Assembly (NCBI GenBank): GCA_963974055.1
Contig: CAXBCP010000012.1
Location: 1 to 64,000, forward strand
Direction of reading: 5' to 3'
DNA length: 64,000 bases
Source: CAXBCP01 sp963974055
GTDB lineage: Bacteria > Pseudomonadota > Alphaproteobacteria > MPNO01 > UBA830
Positions 1 through 8,258 of the stretch are shown piece after piece. The notes under the pieces were generated by a model, which was not told where the DNA came from, ran no database searches, and worked only from the letters and a program-made list of their open reading frames with translations. The stretch's first letter is position 1, and the number at the start of each line of letters is the position of its first letter. A program made the translations under genes and the position numbers.

Positions 1-133
1 GTAAACTGGAAGAATCCGGCATTTGATTCATTACCTATGAAATTGTTCCGGGGATTGAAATTTTATCCGACTGTACTGATCTGCTCAAACAGATAAATCG
101 GGTTTATTGCCCGGCCAAAATGGAAGTGAAATT

Positions 134-155
134 CGGCGCAAATACATTTGCGCCG
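134..155. repeat. Perfect 10-base inverted repeat
   Basis: CGGCGCAAAT at 134-143 and ATTTGCGCCG at 146-155 are exact inverted copies with only AC between them. Neither side is followed by a clear T tract, so it is a poor intrinsic terminator. It could be an operator or the end of a transcript entering from the left. The rest of 1-252 contains no gene I can support. Confidence 0.5.
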
Positions 156-206
156 TTCGTCCTCGGAAATTCAGGCGGTTCGATTCGGAAATTCCGGTTT
201 TCGCCA

Positions 207-225
207 CGATATCGCCGCGATATCG
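207..225. repeat. Repeated CGATATCG palindrome upstream of uvrD
   Basis: The 8-base palindrome CGATATCG occurs at 207-214 and again at 218-225, separated by CCG, so the whole is both a direct and an inverted repeat. It lies about 28-46 bases before the chosen uvrD start. A dimeric regulator site is possible. There is no supporting comparison, so the function is unknown. Confidence 0.4.
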
Positions 226-252
226 ACCGGCTGGCCTGATATAATATTTGCC

Positions 253-2520
253 ATGACAGTCAGTTCAGAACCGACAGGCGGTGCGCCCGCAACGGCTGCG
301 GCGTCCCCGGCCTATCTCCACGGGCTCAATGCGCCGCAGCGCGATGCGGTTGAATCCGTCGACGGTCCGCTTCTGGTGCTGGCGGGAGCAGGAACCGGCA
401 AGACCCGGGTTCTGACGACCCGTATCGGCCATATTCTGGTGACCAGGCGGGCATGGCCCAACCAGATTCTGGCGGTCACGTTTACCAACAAGGCGGCGCG
501 GGAAATGCGCGACCGCGTTGCCGCCATGATCGGCGGCGCGTCCGACGGGTTGTGGATCGGCACATTTCACGCGATTGCCACCCGCATTCTCCGCCGTCAT
601 GCCGAACTTGTCGGTCTGCAGTCGAATTTCACGATTCTCGATCAGGACGACCAGATCCGCCTCGTCAAGCAAATCGTCGCGGCGGAGGAGATCGACGACA
701 AGCGTTGGCCGGCCAAGGCCGTTCATGCCGCTATCGAACGTTTCAAGGATCGCGGCCTCACCCCCGACAAGGTCGGCGTTGCAGAAGCGGGGGATATCGC
801 GGATGGCCGGATCGGCGAACTCTACAAACTGTATCAGGAACGTCTGAGAATCCTGAATGCGGCCGATTTCGGCGACCTGCTGCTTCACTGCGTAACCGTT
901 TTCATGAAGAATCCGGATGTTCTCGCCGACTATCAGCGGCAGTTTCACTATGTCCTGGTGGACGAGTACCAGGATTCGAACGTCGCCCAGTATCTGTGGC
1001 TTCGCCTGCTCGCCCAGGGCCGGAGCAATATCTGTTGCGTCGGCGATGACGACCAGTCGATCTACAGCTGGCGCGGTGCCGAAGTCGGCAACATTCTGCG
1101 GTTCGAAAAGGATTTTCCCGGCGCGAAGGTGATCCGCCTGGAGCAGAATTACCGGTCCACGCAGCAGATTCTGTCCGCGGCGTCGCACATGATCGCCCAT
1201 AACAGCGGCCGCCTCGGAAAGACGCTCTGGACCGAAGCCGACGGGGGCGAGCCGTTACAGGTGAGGGCCGTGTGGGACGGCGAATCCGAAGCGCGCTTTA
1301 TTTGCGACGAGATCGAAACCCTTCAGCTCGCGGGCGGGTCGCTGGACCAGGTCGCGATACTGGTGCGTGCGAGTTTCCAGATGCGCGAATTTGAAGAGCG
1401 TCTCATAACCCTCGGTGTGCCGTACAGGGTTGTTGGCGGGCCGAGGTTTTACGAGCGCGCCGAAATTCGCGATGCCATCGCCTATCTTCGCGTCGTGGCG
1501 CAGCCGAATGACGACCTGGCGCTCGAGCGGATCATCAACCTGCCGCGGCGGGGGCTGGGCACCGCCACCCTGCAGACCCTTCATGGCAATGCGCGGGCGC
1601 AGGATATTTCGCTCTATGAATCCGCGCGCCAGATCATCGAGACGGATGAAATCAAACCGCAGGCGCGATCGTCGCTGAGGCGCCTGATCGAGGCGTTCGA
1701 CCGCTGGCGGGCCAAGTCCCAGGCCGTGGATCAGATGGAACTGGCGGAAACGGTGCTCGATGAGTCCGGCTATACCGATATGTGGCAGAAGAACAAGGCG
1801 CCGGACGCACCCGGCCGGCTCGAGAATCTGAAAGAGCTGGTATCCGCGCTCAGCGAATTCGAATCCCTGGAGGGATTCCTCGAACATATCAGCCTCGTGA
1901 TGGACCGCGACGATGGCGCCGCCGGGGAAATGGCGAGCCTGATGACGCTGCATGCGGCGAAGGGGCTGGAATTCGACAACGTTTTCCTGCCCGGCTGGGA
2001 AGAGGAGGTTTTCCCGAACCGCCGGTCGGTGGACGATGGCGGATCGGCGGCACTAGAGGAAGAGCGCCGGCTGGCCTATGTCGGTATCACGCGGGCCAGA
2101 AAACGCGTCTGGATCTGTCATGCGTCGAGCCGCCGCGTCTACAATCAATGGCTTTCCTGTGCGCCGTCGCGCTTTATTGACGAATTGCCGGAAGATCTTG
2201 TCGAACACGTTCTGGAACCGGGGCTGTATGGCGGCATCGCCGAGCCCCAGATGCCGATGTCGGACAATGCCTGGGGGGGCGGACGACCCGGGCGCGGCCC
2301 CGGTTTTCAGCGGATGCGGTCCGGCGGCGCAAGTGCGAGCCGGGCACCGTCCGCGGCGGAACTGCCGTCGTCGTCGGGGCTTGTTACCGCGGGGCTCCGT
2401 GTTTTCCACCAGAAATTCGGATATGGCACCGTACGGTCGAATGACGGCGGGAAGCTGGAAATCGATTTCGAAAAAGCAGGAACGAAGAAGGTCATGGAAA
2501 GTTTCGTGGAGCCCGCATGA
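253..2520 (+). CDS. uvrD: UvrD/PcrA-type ATP-dependent DNA helicase II
   Basis: Superfamily 1A 3'-5' helicase of 755 residues acting in nucleotide excision and mismatch repair. Visible motifs in order are the Q-motif region LNAPQRDAV (25-33), Walker A GAGTGKT (45-51), motif II DEYQDS (about 237-242), motif III QSIYSWRGA (about 269) and motif VI VGITRARKRV near residue 615. A small Tudor-like tail, GYGTVRSNDGGKLEIDF, is typical of PcrA/UvrD C-termini. The frame opens at 148, but the first 35 residues do not resemble the family, so ATG 253 is preferred. No Shine-Dalgarno precedes it, and TATAAT lies at 240-245. The stop overlaps the prmA start as ATGA. pcrA and uvrD cannot be told apart here. 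Confidence 0.93.
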   Translation: MTVSSEPTGGAPATAAASPAYLHGLNAPQRDAVESVDGPLLVLAGAGTGKTRVLTTRIGHILVTRRAWPNQILAVTFTNKAAREMRDRVAAMIGGASDGLWIGTFHAIATRILRRHAELVGLQSNFTILDQDDQIRLVKQIVAAEEIDDKRWPAKAVHAAIERFKDRGLTPDKVGVAEAGDIADGRIGELYKLYQERLRILNAADFGDLLLHCVTVFMKNPDVLADYQRQFHYVLVDEYQDSNVAQYLWLRLLAQGRSNICCVGDDDQSIYSWRGAEVGNILRFEKDFPGAKVIRLEQNYRSTQQILSAASHMIAHNSGRLGKTLWTEADGGEPLQVRAVWDGESEARFICDEIETLQLAGGSLDQVAILVRASFQMREFEERLITLGVPYRVVGGPRFYERAEIRDAIAYLRVVAQPNDDLALERIINLPRRGLGTATLQTLHGNARAQDISLYESARQIIETDEIKPQARSSLRRLIEAFDRWRAKSQAVDQMELAETVLDESGYTDMWQKNKAPDAPGRLENLKELVSALSEFESLEGFLEHISLVMDRDDGAAGEMASLMTLHAAKGLEFDNVFLPGWEEEVFPNRRSVDDGGSAALEEERRLAYVGITRARKRVWICHASSRRVYNQWLSCAPSRFIDELPEDLVEHVLEPGLYGGIAEPQMPMSDNAWGGGRPGRGPGFQRMRSGGASASRAPSAAELPSSSGLVTAGLRVFHQKFGYGTVRSNDGGKLEIDFEKAGTKKVMESFVEPA

Positions 2521-3401
2521 CGGAAAATCGCACCTGGGAAGTCGTGATCGAACTGGCATCCGGCGATGGCAGGGAACTGTTCGAGGCCGCGATAGCCGAT
2601 TTCGTGACCGGTTACGCGATATTCGAAGTCGAAAATACGCCAAGGTGGCGGTTCACGGGGTATATGGATAGAGCGCCCGACACCGTTGCGATCGAAGCAA
2701 AGGTCGCCGCCGCGGCGGCGACGGCAGGTGTCGATATGCCCGCGGTATCGATTGCGCCCGTGGTGGACAAGGATTGGGTGGCCGAATCCGAGAGATCGTT
2801 GCCGGCGCTGCATGTCGGACCTTATTTCGTCTACGGCTCTCATATTCGCGATACGCCGCCGGCAGGGTCCATTCCGATCAAGATCGATGCCGGACAGGCA
2901 TTCGGCACCGGCAATCACGAAACGACCCAGGGCTGCCTGCAGGCGCTCGAGAAAGTGTTTGCCGAGGGAATACCGGTCAATTCCCTCGATATCGGCACCG
3001 GCAGCGGTATTCTGGCGATTGCCATCGTCAAACGATGCGATGTCGATGTCGTGGCGACCGACATCGATCCGATTGCGGTCGATGTCGCCCGGGAAAATGC
3101 CGTTTTCAACGGGGTAGGCGGCCGGATTTCCTTTTGGGTCGCGGACGGCGTGGATACCGGCGAAATAGCGAAGGCGGCACCCTACGATCTGGTTGTGGCC
3201 AATATCGTCGCCAACCCGCTGATCGCGCTTGCAGGTGGAATTTCAGGAATTCTATCGCCGCGGGGCCGCGTAATCCTGTCGGGTATCCTGAACGAGCAGG
3301 CGGACGATGTGATTGCCGCCTATACCGCGAGCGGCCTTGTGTCCAATGACAGGATCGTTCTTGGAAACTGGACGACGCTGATCCTGCATCAGAACGCCTG
3401 A
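2517..3401 (+). CDS. prmA: Ribosomal protein L11 methyltransferase
   Basis: SAM-dependent methyltransferase (294 residues) that methylates ribosomal protein L11 in the cytoplasm. The N-terminal half is the L11-recognition domain. The Rossmann core follows, with FGTGNHETT just before the SAM motif LDIGTGSGILAIA (about 157-169), and the post-I acidic VATDIDPIAV and the VVANIVANPL segment match PrmA. It overlaps the uvrD stop by four bases (ATGA), implying coupled translation. Its stop is two bases from the convergent ialB stop and no terminator hairpin is visible between them. Confidence 0.93.
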   Translation: MTENRTWEVVIELASGDGRELFEAAIADFVTGYAIFEVENTPRWRFTGYMDRAPDTVAIEAKVAAAAATAGVDMPAVSIAPVVDKDWVAESERSLPALHVGPYFVYGSHIRDTPPAGSIPIKIDAGQAFGTGNHETTQGCLQALEKVFAEGIPVNSLDIGTGSGILAIAIVKRCDVDVVATDIDPIAVDVARENAVFNGVGGRISFWVADGVDTGEIAKAAPYDLVVANIVANPLIALAGGISGILSPRGRVILSGILNEQADDVIAAYTASGLVSNDRIVLGNWTTLILHQNA

Positions 3402-3403
3402 TT

Positions 3404-3907
3404 TTAACGGGAATTCAGAACCGCAAAACCGGTGGCGAAACCCTTCAGGGAAAATTCGACCCGCAGGGGGCGTCCATTGGGTTGCCGGAAGACCACGCGG
3501 CCCTTAGCGCCGTCCGAGAATAATTTTTGCATGGCGGCGGTAACCGGAAACTGGCCGCGGCAGCCGTTGATGTTGCAGAACCGGAGTGGAAAACGGACCA
3601 GTTCCTTTTCGTCGACATAAAGGGTAAGCCCGGCCGGCAACAATATACCGAGCGGCGTGGTGACTGCCGCCACAAAGGGCTGATCCGACGCTGTCCGTGC
3701 GACAGAGACATTCAGGATACGTTTGCCGCCTTTCTGCCACAGGATATCCTGGAACAGAACGCAGCGTTCCGGGCCGTCCGCTTTCAACTGTCGGCAGGAA
3801 AGGGCCCAGTCGCCGAATTTCTTCGTCGTTTTCGGCAGGGTTTGCGCCGTCGCAACGTTCGTGGCCGAGACAATAACGGCGATAACGACCAGGATAATAT
3901 TTCGCAC
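3404..3907 (-). CDS. Invasion-associated locus B (IalB) family secreted protein
   Basis: A 167-residue protein with a cleavable Sec signal peptide (hydrophobic residues 3-18, likely cleavage after ATA-Q near 22). The body contains the family pattern KKFGDWALSC, then C.LFQ, a long beta-rich region, and FCNINGC with paired cysteines. The family is widespread in alphaproteobacteria. It is named from the Bartonella invasion locus, but its role in free-living species is not established. It is divergent from the aminopeptidase gene and convergent with prmA. I infer a periplasmic location. Confidence 0.85.
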   Translation of the reverse strand: MRNIILVVIAVIVSATNVATAQTLPKTTKKFGDWALSCRQLKADGPERCVLFQDILWQKGGKRILNVSVARTASDQPFVAAVTTPLGILLPAGLTLYVDEKELVRFPLRFCNINGCRGQFPVTAAMQKLFSDGAKGRVVFRQPNGRPLRVEFSLKGFATGFAVLNSR

Positions 3908-4096
3908 GTTTTGCTCTCGCTTGCCAAAGATGCAGATCGGATATCAGGGTGGTATGGAAACTGTCGTCCCGCTTGCCGGACCCTACGGCAATATAGTCGA
4001 AAATCGCAATCACATTGTCGGTAATGTATCATATGATTCCTGTCCGTCCCGGTTGCCACACTGGATTACGGTCGCCGCGGGCTTAATATTGAAACC

Positions 4097-4110
4097 GGAA
4101 CGAACGTTCC
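4097..4110. repeat. Short inverted repeat before aminopeptidase start
   Basis: GGAACG-AA-CGTTCC forms a perfect 6-base inverted repeat ending four bases before ATG 4115. It occupies the place where a ribosome-binding site would be expected. The divergent ialB/aminopeptidase intergenic space is 3908-4114. The repeat may be an operator, or it may indicate that the true start is further downstream. Confidence 0.35.
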
Positions 4111-4114
4111 CGAC

Positions 4115-6085
4115 ATGCTGGAGGACAAGATCGATAAGACCCTGTTGCAGGGAATCGCCGCGTCGGCGTTCCTGACCGATATGAGCGGCGCCGACGACGT
4201 GCTTGCGGCGCTTTTCGCGACCGAAACGGCGGATACCGCGAAAACGCAGATTGACGCCCTGCGGGCCGCCGGAGATTTCGGACTAGGGGCGACCCCGGCA
4301 CCGCCGGGGCGGTTGGCCCGCCTGCGCGAGGAACTTAAGAAGCAGAAACTCGACGGATTTCTGGTGCCGTTGGCTGACGAGCATCAGGGTGAATTTATCG
4401 CGAAACGGTCCCAGCGGCTGGCCTGGCTGACGGGGTTCGGCGGATCGGCGGGGCTGGCGATCGTTCTGGCCGACCGGGCGGCGATATTCGTGGACGGGCG
4501 GTATACGCTGCAGGTCCGCGATCAGGTCGATACCGACGCTTTCACACCGGTGCACCTGGCTGAAACGTCGCCGGAAAGCTGGTTGCAGGAAAATGTCCCG
4601 AAAGGCGCGTGCATCGGCTTCGATCCGTGGCTGCATACATCGTCAGGGATTGCTCGTATTCGGCAGTCCTGTACGGCGGCCGGCGCGGAACTCGCCCCTG
4701 TCGATGCCAATCCGCTCGATACGGTCTGGCAGGATCAGCCGCCGCCGCCCCTGGGGCCGGTGAGTCTCCTGCCGGAAATCTTTGCCGGCGAGGGATCAGT
4801 CGACAAGCGGCGCCGTTTCGCCGCCGATCTCGAAGCGGCTCAGTGCGGTGCCGCGGTTCTGAGTGCCCCGGATTCCATCGCCTGGCTTCTGAATATCCGT
4901 GGATCGGATGTGCCGAACACGCCGCTCGCGCTGTCCTATGCGATTGTCGATGCCACCGGCGCGGTGGCCTGGTTTATCGACGGCCGGAAACTGAGCCCGG
5001 CGGTCAGGGATGCGCTCGACCCGGGAATTTCGGTCTGTTCGCCCGGCGCGTTCGCGGCCAGTCTGACCGAACTCGGTAAATCGGGTTCTACCGTCCGGCT
5101 AGACCCCGGCAGCGCGCCCGAGTGGATCAGGTTGCGGCTTCAGGATGCCGATGCGTCGCTTCTGGCCGGGCAGGATTTGTGCGTATTGCCGAAAGCGCGA
5201 AAAAACCGCGCGGAGATCGACGGGACCAGAAATGCGCATGTCCGGGACGGGGCCGCTTTGACCGCTTTCCTTGCATGGCTCGCACGAACCGCGCCCGGCG
5301 GCGATATTACGGAAATGTCGGCGGCGGACCGGCTGTTCGCGTTCAGGCGTGGCGATGCCAATTTCCGGGGGCTTAGCTTCGACACCATTTCCGGCGCAGG
5401 TCCGAACGGCGCTATTGTCCACTACCGGGTGACTCCGGCGACGGACCGGGCTCTGAAACCGGGCGATGTCTTTCTTGTGGATTCGGGCGCCCAGTATCTC
5501 GACGGGACAACGGATGTAACCCGCACCGTCTTTATCGACGATGGAACGGGCGCGCCGCAGGAAGTGCGGGACAGGTTCACGCGTGTCCTCAAGGGACATA
5601 TCGCCATTGCGACGGCGCATTTTGCGGCGGGAACGCACGGCAGCCAGATCGATGCCCTTGCACGGCTGTCCCTGTGGGATGCAGGGCTGGACTACGACCA
5701 TGGCACCGGGCACGGCGTCGGCAGCTATCTCGGCGTTCACGAAGGCCCGCAGCGCATTTCGAAGCAGGGCGGCGGGGTTCCGATGGAGCCCGGAATGATC
5801 CTGTCGAACGAGCCCGGCTACTACAAGGAGGGTGCATACGGCATCCGTATCGAAAACCTGGTGGTGGTGAGCGCCGTCGACGACCCCGACGCCGAGCGGC
5901 CGACCATGGCATTCGAAACCATCACCCTGGCGCCCATCGACAGAAACCTGATCGATGCGGATATGCTCACCGCCGACGAGCGCGTCTGGCTCAACGCCTA
6001 TCACGCGCGAGTACGGGATACGTTGGGGCCTTTGGTGGATGACGAGACGCGCGATTGGCTGAAGACCGTCACCGTGCCTGTCTGA
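4115..6085 (+). CDS. Xaa-Pro aminopeptidase (M24B, aminopeptidase P family)
   Basis: Large aminopeptidase P-like metallopeptidase that removes N-terminal residues preceding proline. It has two creatinase-like N-terminal domains and a C-terminal pita-bread catalytic domain. Dinuclear metal ligands can be placed in VDSG (about 454), DGTTDVTR, GHGVGSYLGVHEGP (about 530), NEPGYY (about 564) and GIRIEN (about 577). At 656 residues it is longer than most relatives, which begin near the segment RLARLREELKKQKLDGFLVP. Residues 1-66 may therefore be an extension or an over-called start, and ATG 4181 is an alternative. No clear Shine-Dalgarno precedes ATG 4115. It ends 28 bases before the convergent ligA stop. 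Confidence 0.88.
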   Translation: MLEDKIDKTLLQGIAASAFLTDMSGADDVLAALFATETADTAKTQIDALRAAGDFGLGATPAPPGRLARLREELKKQKLDGFLVPLADEHQGEFIAKRSQRLAWLTGFGGSAGLAIVLADRAAIFVDGRYTLQVRDQVDTDAFTPVHLAETSPESWLQENVPKGACIGFDPWLHTSSGIARIRQSCTAAGAELAPVDANPLDTVWQDQPPPPLGPVSLLPEIFAGEGSVDKRRRFAADLEAAQCGAAVLSAPDSIAWLLNIRGSDVPNTPLALSYAIVDATGAVAWFIDGRKLSPAVRDALDPGISVCSPGAFAASLTELGKSGSTVRLDPGSAPEWIRLRLQDADASLLAGQDLCVLPKARKNRAEIDGTRNAHVRDGAALTAFLAWLARTAPGGDITEMSAADRLFAFRRGDANFRGLSFDTISGAGPNGAIVHYRVTPATDRALKPGDVFLVDSGAQYLDGTTDVTRTVFIDDGTGAPQEVRDRFTRVLKGHIAIATAHFAAGTHGSQIDALARLSLWDAGLDYDHGTGHGVGSYLGVHEGPQRISKQGGGVPMEPGMILSNEPGYYKEGAYGIRIENLVVVSAVDDPDAERPTMAFETITLAPIDRNLIDADMLTADERVWLNAYHARVRDTLGPLVDDETRDWLKTVTVPV

Positions 6086-6113
6086 TGCATTTGTAAGCAG
6101 GCCCGGCAACCGA

Positions 6114-8258
6114 TCAGGCGTCTGCGATCATTGCCTGCCAGTCGTCTTCCGACAATACCTCGACGCCGAGCTCCACGGCCTTTTTGGCCTTTGAGCCGGC
6201 ATCCGCCCCGACAACCACATAGTCGGTCTTTTTCGAAACCGAGCCCGATACCTTGGCGCCGAGAGATTCCGCTTTTGCCTTTGCTTCGCCCCGAGTCATG
6301 GTGACCAGAGTGCCGGTAAACACGACGGTTTTACCCGCAACCGCTGAATCCGCGCCGTCCGGTGCGGCGACTTCCTCGATATCGAGGATATCGCCCAAAT
6401 CGTCCAGGATGTTCCGGTTTTCGGCGTTTTCTGCATCGAAGAATCCGGCAAGTTCGTCGGCGACCGCCATGCCGATCGTGTCGATGCTGCACAGATCGGC
6501 ATAGGCTTCGCCGACATTTTCCGGTTTTTTCTGTTCGTCGGGGTTCGCATGGCGTTCGACGCTGACCTGTTCCATCGCACTGCGCCAGCCGTCGAACGAC
6601 CCGTAATTGAGCGCCAGCAGACGTGCGGTCGCTTCGCCCACCTGGCGGATACCGAGCGCGTATATGACACGGTTGAGCGGAATGGCACGTCGCGCGTTGA
6701 TGGCGGCAAACAGGTTCGAGACGGATTTTTCGCCCCAGCCTTCCCACCGGCGGAGCGGATCGAGTGCTTTTGAATCGTTTTCTTCCAGGCGGAAGATATC
6801 TGCCGGGGTCTTGATCAGGCCACGTTCGAAAAATGCCCTTACCTGTTTTTCGCCCAGCCCGTCGATATCGAAGGCCTGCCGGCCCACGAAATGTTTCAGC
6901 CGCTCTATCTTCTGCGCCGGGCAGACAAGCCCGCCGGTACAGCGCCGCGCCGCTTCGCCTGCTTCACGAACGGCGAGGCTGCCGCATTCCGGGCAGTGAT
7001 CCGGATAAACGTATTCCGATGCGTCGTCGGGGCGTTTTTCGACAATGACTTCGACCACCTGGGGAATCACGTCCCCGGCGCGCTGGATGGTGACTGTGTC
7101 ACCCTTCCGGATATCCTTGTCGCGGATATAGTCCTCGTTGTGCAACGTCGCGTTGGATACAACGACCCCGCCGACGGTGATCGGTTCCAGCCGGGCGACC
7201 GGCGTCAGCACGCCGGTGCGGCCCACCTGGATGTGAATGTCTTTGACGACGGTCTGCGCCTGTTCTGCGGGGAACTTGTGCGCGATTGCCCAGCGCGGCG
7301 CCCGTGTCACCATGCCCAGCCGTTGCTGCCAGTCATGACGGTTGACCTTGTAGACGACCCCGTCGATGTCATAGGGAAGTGCCGATCTGCCGTCACCGAT
7401 CTCGGCATAGGTATCGAGCACCGCGTCGGTCGTGGCGCATAATTTCGACTGCGGATTCACTGAAAAGCCCCAGTCCGACAGCCGGCTGAGCCATTCCCAA
7501 TGCGTCGCACCCACCGGTTCCGACAATTCTCCCGCCGCATAGGCGAAAAACAGCAACTTGCGCGCCGCTGTTATCGACACGTCGAGCTGCCGCAACGACC
7601 CTGCTGCCGCATTTCGGGGATTCGCGAAAACCGCGAGACCCGCTTCTTCGCGGCTCCGGTTCAGGGCAGCGAAGTCGTCATGGCGCATATAGACTTCGCC
7701 CCGGATTTCCACGACCGCAGGGGCGTTGTTGCCCAGCGTATCGGGAATGTCGGAGATCGTGGCGACATTGGCGGTAACGTTCTCGCCGACGGTGCCGTCG
7801 CCGCGCGTCGCCGCCTGAACGAACTTCCCGTTTTCATAGCGCAATGCGATCGACAGCCCGTCGATTTTCGGTTCCGCCACGATTTCCACGGTTTCGTCGT
7901 CGCCGAGACCGAGAAACCGTCTCACGCGCCCGACAAAATTTGCCACGTCTTCGTCGTTAAACGCATTATCGAGCGAGAGCATCGGTCGGCTGTGGGTAAT
8001 TTTGCCGAAACCCGTCGCTGGCGCTGCGCCGACCTTGCTGCTGGGGCTGTCGCTTCTGACCAGATCCGGGAACTTCGCCTCGATGGCGGCGTTTAGCCGC
8101 CGCAACCGGTCGTATTCCGCGTCGGTGATTTCGGGGGCGTCGTTCTGGTGATAGGCGCGATCGTGCCGGCCGATTTCGGCCGCGAGGTCCGCCAGCTCTG
8201 CCGCGGCGGCTTCCTCGGTGAGTTGTCCGATTTCGGGAAATTCGTCTTCCGCGGTCAT
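6114..8258 (-). CDS. ligA: NAD-dependent DNA ligase
   Basis: Essential NAD+-dependent ligase that seals Okazaki fragments and repair nicks (714 residues). In order there are a Ia domain with HDRAYHQNDAPEITDAEYD, the adenylation motif EPKIDGLS with the catalytic lysine near 130, and an OB fold. A Cys4 zinc finger follows (CPECG ... C..GLVCPA), then helix-hairpin-helix repeats and a C-terminal BRCT domain with VVFTGTL. The segment between the HhH and BRCT domains is acidic and extended. The gene overlaps the upstream recN stop as ATGA, making it the last gene of bamD-recN-ligA. Confidence 0.97.
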   Translation of the reverse strand: MTAEDEFPEIGQLTEEAAAAELADLAAEIGRHDRAYHQNDAPEITDAEYDRLRRLNAAIEAKFPDLVRSDSPSSKVGAAPATGFGKITHSRPMLSLDNAFNDEDVANFVGRVRRFLGLGDDETVEIVAEPKIDGLSIALRYENGKFVQAATRGDGTVGENVTANVATISDIPDTLGNNAPAVVEIRGEVYMRHDDFAALNRSREEAGLAVFANPRNAAAGSLRQLDVSITAARKLLFFAYAAGELSEPVGATHWEWLSRLSDWGFSVNPQSKLCATTDAVLDTYAEIGDGRSALPYDIDGVVYKVNRHDWQQRLGMVTRAPRWAIAHKFPAEQAQTVVKDIHIQVGRTGVLTPVARLEPITVGGVVVSNATLHNEDYIRDKDIRKGDTVTIQRAGDVIPQVVEVIVEKRPDDASEYVYPDHCPECGSLAVREAGEAARRCTGGLVCPAQKIERLKHFVGRQAFDIDGLGEKQVRAFFERGLIKTPADIFRLEENDSKALDPLRRWEGWGEKSVSNLFAAINARRAIPLNRVIYALGIRQVGEATARLLALNYGSFDGWRSAMEQVSVERHANPDEQKKPENVGEAYADLCSIDTIGMAVADELAGFFDAENAENRNILDDLGDILDIEEVAAPDGADSAVAGKTVVFTGTLVTMTRGEAKAKAESLGAKVSGSVSKKTDYVVVGADAGSKAKKAVELGVEVLSEDDWQAMIADA

